Assembly: GCA_010645155.1 (NCBI GenBank)
Contig: CM021315.1
Span: forward strand, 3,584,612-3,648,611
Direction: 5' to 3'
Origin: Tigriopus japonicus
Lineage: Eukaryota > Arthropoda > Copepoda > Harpacticoida > Harpacticidae
Length of the DNA stretch: 64,000 bases
In this document: positions 58,923 through 64,000 of the stretch, one piece after another
How the letters are laid out: every line of letters starts with the position of its first letter
How positions within the stretch are numbered: position 1 is the stretch's first letter
Notes under the pieces: generated by a model
Seen by the model: only the letters and a program-made list of their open reading frames with translations
Database searches by the model: none
Told to the model about the DNA's origin: nothing
Program-made: the position numbers and the translations under genes

Positions 58923-59746
58923 AGGTTCAGTTCAAAAAATGCAATATTTACCTTAAAACTTTTACGTATACACTGCTTCTGTGCAGGGCCTCCCCAATGA
59001 AGAAACTTTAACCTTCACAACTCGCCTTATGAGAAAACGTTTTCATTAATGATGGAAAATCCCCATCTTCCAATCTGATCAACCTTTCAATCCAGCCTTG
59101 AATCAATTTTGGCAGCATTAATCACGAGGCAAAAATCAATACAATCAATCTCATTTGCCGTAACGGTACTTATAACTTGGGTAGGCCTGCCAATAAGACC
59201 GGTGCTGAACCAAATGCAAAATGCAAACGTTAAAAAGCACAAATTGTTGGTTTGACTAGCATTTATAACTTAATTGGATTCAGGACCAAACTAGCAGTCA
59301 TCAAGATTTGGTTTCAGTATACTTTGAGAAGTATTGAGAAATGATTTCTTTTTCAACCCTGGCACAATTGTTCCATCTCGAAGATTTTTTCGACTATGGC
59401 AAGGCTGTTTTTGAAAGACGCAGATTGAAGCAATTCAATTTTTTTTCAATTCCTCCAATCAGCCCTAACTTAACTTTTTAATTTTAATTAAAATTAGCTT
59501 AATTATCAATTTTTCCAATCCAATCCGCGATTGACCCCCATCAGCAGTCTTTATTCTGCTTTAAACTAGTAAAAGAAAAGGCATAAATCTGATCCAACTT
59601 GTGGCAAAAACAACTCTCGCTACTTCTGCAAAATCTTTGGCTGTTTCTTTGGTTTGCCAATGACTTTCTAGGTTGAGGGCATCTGTTTATTTTGACATTT
59701 GCTGTGGTTGCAAAAAGGACGTGGGTTGTGATCAAGAGTCTTTATC

Positions 59747-60070
59747 ACAGAGTTGGCAGAGAGGAGACGCTGGGGCAGACAGGCCTATCATTTTGTTGGA
59801 CAATTTTCAGGCCCCAGCTGACCTTTGGCTGTGACGTTTTCCAAGGAGTTGTGCCCAAAGAAGTTCGTTTCGTTTGAAGGGTTGAAGTAGGGGTGGGCGA
59901 GAAGCCGGTGTTGGTGCCAAGTTGTTGACACCAACTTTTTGGGCTTTCGGTGTCGGCATCAGCACCAGGTCTCTGGTGCCGACATTTTAAGGCTTCAAGA
60001 GTTTTTGAAAAACGTACTGCCCGCCCAAAAACTTGATCCCAATTTTGATTGTAAATGTGAAGGACTAAAC
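59747..60070. repeat. Segmental duplicate, left copy (partner 63677-64000)
   Basis: 324 bp nearly identical to 63677-64000, same orientation, with about six mismatches. It spans a hAT-like junction at 59888, so duplication came after that insertion. Confidence 0.92.
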
Positions 60071-60395
60071 AAAATCCAATATCGTCATTTTTGGTTCCAT
60101 AAACGCAATGCAAGAAAACACACACCCAGCTAGGGTATTGTAAAATGTAAGCTTATTTTCCCTCTCTCAAATTTATGTTGCACTAACATGGACTTAAATG
60201 TCTTTAGAATGCGTAGGTGTGTCAAAACTGGTGCTCCATATTACAGTCCAGAAGGGCACATTTTGTTTGACTTAATTATAAGGAACACGCAATCTATGTC
60301 AGTGTCGACACCACGACGTTGATTGGCAACTTCAACACATGTGCCGGTGTCGGTGTCGGAGTCGAGGCCAAAATTGCCGCTGTCACCCATCTCTA
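59888..60395. mobile_element. 508-bp hAT-like MITE
   Basis: Target repeat GGTTGAAG / AGTTGAAG (59880-59887 and 60396-60403). Ends TAGGGGTGGGCGAG / TAGAGATGGGTGAC. GGTGTCGGTGCC-rich subterminal parts. Confidence 0.75.
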
Positions 60396-60403
60396 AGTTG
60401 AAG

Positions 60404-61478
60404 TCAGGGTCACTTGTTGTTTGCATGGGCACAACTTAAGTAATAATCTTCGGAAATATCAAGTTTTCACCTGCAACCTTGGCTCTTCAACACCTGTAAC
60501 TCATCCAACAAAAATTCCCGTATATCCGCCCTGTGGTCTTTATCATTTTGGGTGGTCGTCACATTAATATTCCTAATTTTCAGAACAGGTTCCCAGAACC
60601 CTTCTTTGGGCCTGCAATCTTTCTTGCTTTTTAAAATTTGTTTCCAAGTTTAGTTCTGCATCAGTTCAAAATAACAAAACGTCAAAATCAATGTTATGTT
60701 TTTGAAACCCATTTAGATAATTAGGAATTTAATATGACATGACCACCCTGAATAATACAAGTTAACAAGTTATGGTGCACCTCTTGTGGTCCATTTTAAA
60801 ACCTCAGGAACAACAAAGCTTGGATCGCACATCATTGGTTTAGCTACAGGGACCCCTATCACAACTCTGTGGGTATCAAACGACTCTTCGTTTGAGAACA
60901 AATTAAAAAGAAAATTAGTTGTACCAATAACCTTGTGAAGGCCAAAGCCCTGGGTGATGAAGCATTTTTTATATCTGCGTCGGAATGACCGGCCCTTGTA
61001 ATGTAAACAATGTAATCATGAAATTGCGTCATTTTTTGTTTGTGGACGACCCTTGGTATGCATTCCCATGTCCATATGCTTTTGTTTTTGAACTCCACTC
61101 GTAAAAGGAAAAGTGCTGAAAATGCACAGCATAAGGTAATATTCAGATGTTTGAAAATTATAAATAAATGTTGCATAGATTATGGTACAATACGTAAATT
61201 GAACATTTTTTGTGTTTGGTAAATGTTTTAAACCACCTTTTTTCGGCCAAAACTTTTTATAATAGTTAAAAGCACTTTTTGTTCAATGCTGCCAGTTTTG
61301 CAATAATGATCGGCGTCAATTAAACATGATTTTAGGACACACATACGTACACATACTGCTTAAACTGATGTATTATAAGTTAAACGCTCGATCACCACTT
61401 TCAGAGTAATTCGTAAGTAGCTCTTAGTCATGTGACATAGACAACCCTCTAACAAATTATTTTTATGGCCAAATTGTA
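60404..61478. other. Spacer downstream of gene C, nothing recognised
   Basis: AT-rich sequence that includes the 3' flank of gene C (minus strand). A 105-codon minus frame (60859-61176) shows no domain. No AATAAA close to the gene C stop. Confidence 0.5.
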
Positions 61479-61699
61479 TCACATTTCTGGTGGCAACCGA
61501 CAACATTCAATCTGCACGTTAGTAATGCCAACATTGTCAGACCAATGGTAGTAAGCTCTGGTACGTATTCCACAGACCACAGTTCCATCCGGACAATTTG
61601 ATGTTCGCCATCCATTACCATTAGCAAAACATTGTTGAGGAGTCTGCCATTGGCCAGAACTTGAGCAAAATAATTCGAAACAAGTCACGCCCACGTCAT
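61479..61699 (-). CDS. Gene C: last exon of a VMO-I-type gene
   Basis: The 221-bp exon begins after a TTTTTTACAG acceptor in phase 1 and ends at a stop at 61479-61481. It is exactly the length of gene B's last exon. Motifs GVTCFELFC, SGQWQTP, TVVCGIRTR, DNVGITN and IECCRLPP are shared with genes A and B. It is closer to gene A at its start and to gene B in the middle. The preceding exon was not found between 61700 and 64000, so the rest of the gene lies beyond the window or is lost. A functional exon is likely because all cysteines and splice phase are kept. Extracellular role inferred as for gene B. Confidence 0.8.
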
Positions 61700-61799
61700 C
61701 TGTAAAAAAGGGTGGGTTAAGACATTTCTTAGCTTTTTTCTCTTAGCCGTGTTTGGCGTTGTTTTTACAAATCCAAAAGCGTTTTTCTCTTTCGCAAAT

Positions 61800-61900
61800 A
61801 CAAAGACTTCAAGTATTGCAAAAGTCTTTGAGAAGATTATGAAGTCTAAGCTTGCATATTATTTGGAAGCTCATGGTTGGAATGAAGGAGTTCAGACGAA
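61800..61900 (+). pseudogene. LINE RT fragment
   Basis: The frame reads SSIAKVFEKIMKSKLAYYLE, like the RT segment before the palm in CR1/Jockey-type LINEs (consensus SxLSKVxExIxxxxLxxxL). It runs into unrelated sequence after HGW. Confidence 0.5.
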
Positions 61901-62542
61901 TAAAGCAGTCAAATTAGACGAAAATGGACGAAAATCATTTTGTGGCGATTCTGTACTTTCATGTTCTGCGCTCGAATCAAATATTTCGAACGATCAGTTG
62001 CTCCGCAACAAACGGTCGAGAATGAGATGCGAATCATGCGATCGTAGAATTTTAGTTAAGCAATGAGGCACCAGAGGACATGAACGAGCCACGGGGGAAA
62101 CAATCAGGCTCAACTGATGCTTAATGAGCTTCCCTCATTGGCCGATAAGACGAAAAAAGACGAATAAATTGGTTGATTAAACGAAAAAAAGGCGAACAAA
62201 TTTCTAAAAATGTCGAAAAAATGCTCGAATGGATGAAAAATATGATTCAAACCGTTGACAAAATAGGCGAAATATATCGTCCCATTGACCACGGAAAAAC
62301 TGCCCTCTTAACCAACAACAGCAAAATCTAGAACATTCACAAAAGGAAAGTAAAAAATAGGCCAGCAATGGTTAATAGAACATATAAGTTGACAGCTGAA
62401 ATGTAAAGAAAAGTATCCTTGTTCAGGCAATTAATCATTCTTTTTGGACAAAAATTGCATCATTTTCTCGAAAACGCGAAAAAAATATGAAAAAAGCATA
62501 AAAAGAAAAAAATCCAGACAAAATTCGGGGAGAGGTTTTTGA

Positions 62543-62702
62543 CTAATTAGACAAAAAAAGGCAAATAAAATTGCCCAATTAGACGAAAAAAAGACAAATA
62601 AAATTGCCAAATTAGACGAAAAGAGACAAATAAAATTGCCCAATTGAACGAAAAAAGACAAATTAAATTGCTCAATTAGACGAAAAAAAGACAATAAAAT
62701 TC
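62543..62702. repeat. Minisatellite, about five units of 33-34 bp
   Basis: Units of AATTAGACGAAAAAAAGAC + AAATAAAATTGCCC with small changes. Looser copies of GACGAAAAAA extend left to about 62150. Confidence 0.8.
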
Positions 62703-62840
62703 CTTTGATTCCTTTGCAAAATATCTCTCTCGACCTGTCATCTGAGGCGACATCTACGTTGGACTTTTTACAACTTTAACAGCTGTATTCACTACGAACA
62801 CCCCATTTGGAAGTGGCATTTCTGTGTTAAGTAACTTTAA

Positions 62841-62899
62841 GTTGATGTACTCTATCTTGACCTTGCTAACGCCTTTGATAAGGTCAAGAACGACTAAAT
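62841..62899 (+). pseudogene. LINE RT palm fragment
   Basis: Reads VDVLYLDLANAFDKVKND then a stop. This is the same RT motif as in the two larger LINEs, but only about 20 codons remain. Confidence 0.55.
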
Positions 62900-62989
62900 T
62901 TATCCAGACTGAGAGGGGTAACAAAAGCAATCATGATTTACAGTTGGAACAAATAATTTACATCCTTCGGTTCTGCAAGTAAGATCTTG

Positions 62990-63085
62990 TCTATGATGAC
63001 CAGAATACGTATTTCAATTTCCAGCTGAATCGAGCATTGGGGTCAAAGTTACCCTCTCTCAAATATCAATGCGAATCTTACTGAT
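62990..63085. repeat. Partial MITE family M1
   Basis: Matches the interior right half of family M1 in order (AATACGTATTTCAATTTCCA, CTGAATCGA, CTCTCTCAAA). Termini absent. Confidence 0.55.
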
Positions 63086-63676
63086 AATTAGGGCCCGGAA
63101 AAATATTTGCAAAAAAGTGACGAAATATCAAATATATATCTTTTTCAAAAGGCCTAAATAGTTGAAAAAGGCAGATATTGAAAAAATATTTTTTTGACAA
63201 CGTAATTTTTTTGTATTTCTGTTTGGGTGCACCAATTTTGCGAATTAGGTTTTAGGGAACTTGATGCATTTGCCTTATTTGGAGGCATACTTGACATACA
63301 AGGTCAGATGTTTTGTGTATTCCAAGGTGTGCTAGCAAAGTTTACTTCGAGGCAACTTCAAGGCAGTTTCAGCCGTTTTGTTGATAGCATAAGCTTTCTT
63401 GAATCAGAAGTACACCAAGCAACTCATGAAAAAGAGAAGTGTACCACTGGTGCCAAGGTGCAACAAGTAGGTACGTCAACAATTTTCAAACGCTAGTCAT
63501 ATGTTTAGCATGCACAAACATGTGCTAGTTCCATTGACTTCAAGTAAACTTCTAGCAAGCTGGGTCGCTATTTGGGCTTAGCATCAGGTTTAATTGATGA
63601 GAGGTTCTCCGAGAAGCACGCCTAGAGAGGAGCATACCAACGTTGTGGAAGCACTCCCATTTGAATACTTCAACGC

Positions 63677-64000
63677 CACAGAGTTGGCAGAGAGGAGACG
63701 CTGGGGCAGACAGGCCTATCATTTTGTTGGACAATTTTCAGGCCCCAGCTGACCTTTGGCTGTGACGTTTTCCAAGGAGTTGTGCCCAAAGAAGTTCGTT
63801 TCGTTTGAAGGGTTGAAGTAGGGGTGGGCGAGAAGCCGGTGTCGGTGCCAAGGTGTTGACACCAACTTTTTGGGCTTTCGGTGTCGGCATCAATACCAGG
63901 TCTATGGTGCCGACATTTTAAGGCTTCAAGAGTTTTTGAAAAACGTACTGCCCGCCCAAAAACTTGATCCCAATTTTGATTGTAAATGTGAAGGACTAAA
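63677..64000. repeat. Segmental duplicate, right copy, continues past the window
   Basis: Matches 59747-60070 to the last base of the window, so the true length is unknown. The left junction changes at CACAGAGTTGGCAG. Confidence 0.92.

Noticed and set aside
62431..62694. Minus-strand frame of 87 codons, Phe/Leu-rich, looking like a membrane protein
   Set aside because: It is the translation of the 33-34 bp minisatellite at 62543-62702; the repeated hydrophobic units are an artefact of the poly-A-rich array.
63227..63496. 89-codon plus-strand frame near the right edge
   Set aside because: No recognised domain, no splice context tied to a neighbour; insufficient support.

Overview
The window looks like animal nuclear DNA. 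It has spliced genes with GT-AG introns from 58 bp to nearly 10 kb, AT-rich spacers, and many non-LTR, Ty3/gypsy, hAT-like and Tc1/mariner-like remnants. The secreted TSP1/VMO-I proteins and a degenerate CCTAA run (the arthropod telomere unit is TTAGG) suggest an arthropod, perhaps a crustacean such as a copepod. The species call is inference only. One run of 123 N lies at 11814-11936.

Five protein genes or gene parts are well supported. Three share one design: thrombospondin type-1 (TSP1) modules, each a phase 1-1 exon, followed by a two-exon module resembling vitelline membrane outer layer protein I (VMO-I). Gene A (+, about 173-4970) lacks its 5' end. Gene B (-, 38221 to 19117) is complete: seven exons join in one frame into 467 residues, with a signal peptide, an unknown N-terminal segment, four TSP1 modules and VMO-I. 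Gene C (-) shows only its last exon (61479-61699). The other two genes are a tandem pair of LITAF-domain zinc/membrane proteins (+, 44545-47826 and 52618-55017) with matching intron phases, and a decayed copy of the first gene's exon 2 lies between them. A possible C-terminal exon of a membrane protein lies antisense at 2331-2534.

The rest is mainly mobile DNA. From 6944 to 16750 the insertions are nested: a 5'-truncated LINE is split by a Ty3/gypsy element (LTRs 7572-7712 and 16017-16153, TSD GCTG). That element is split by a hAT-like MITE (8407-9241), a foldback (9907-10268), and a TTAA-flanked element with 28-bp inverted termini (10740-14658) which carries gag-protease-RT-RNase H of a second gypsy-type element. 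A second LINE (33660-36770) carries a 686-bp foldback. Two Tc1/mariner elements with TA target sites (49439-51009 and 55341-55959), a mariner-like MITE (45691-46056), a DIRS/Crypton-like tyrosine recombinase trace (40767-41640), tRNA-headed SINEs and about a dozen hAT-like MITEs with 7-8 bp target duplications fill introns and spacers.

No rRNA, functional tRNA, CRISPR or operon-like arrangement was seen. All calls were made by eye, so approximate element boundaries are stated as such.
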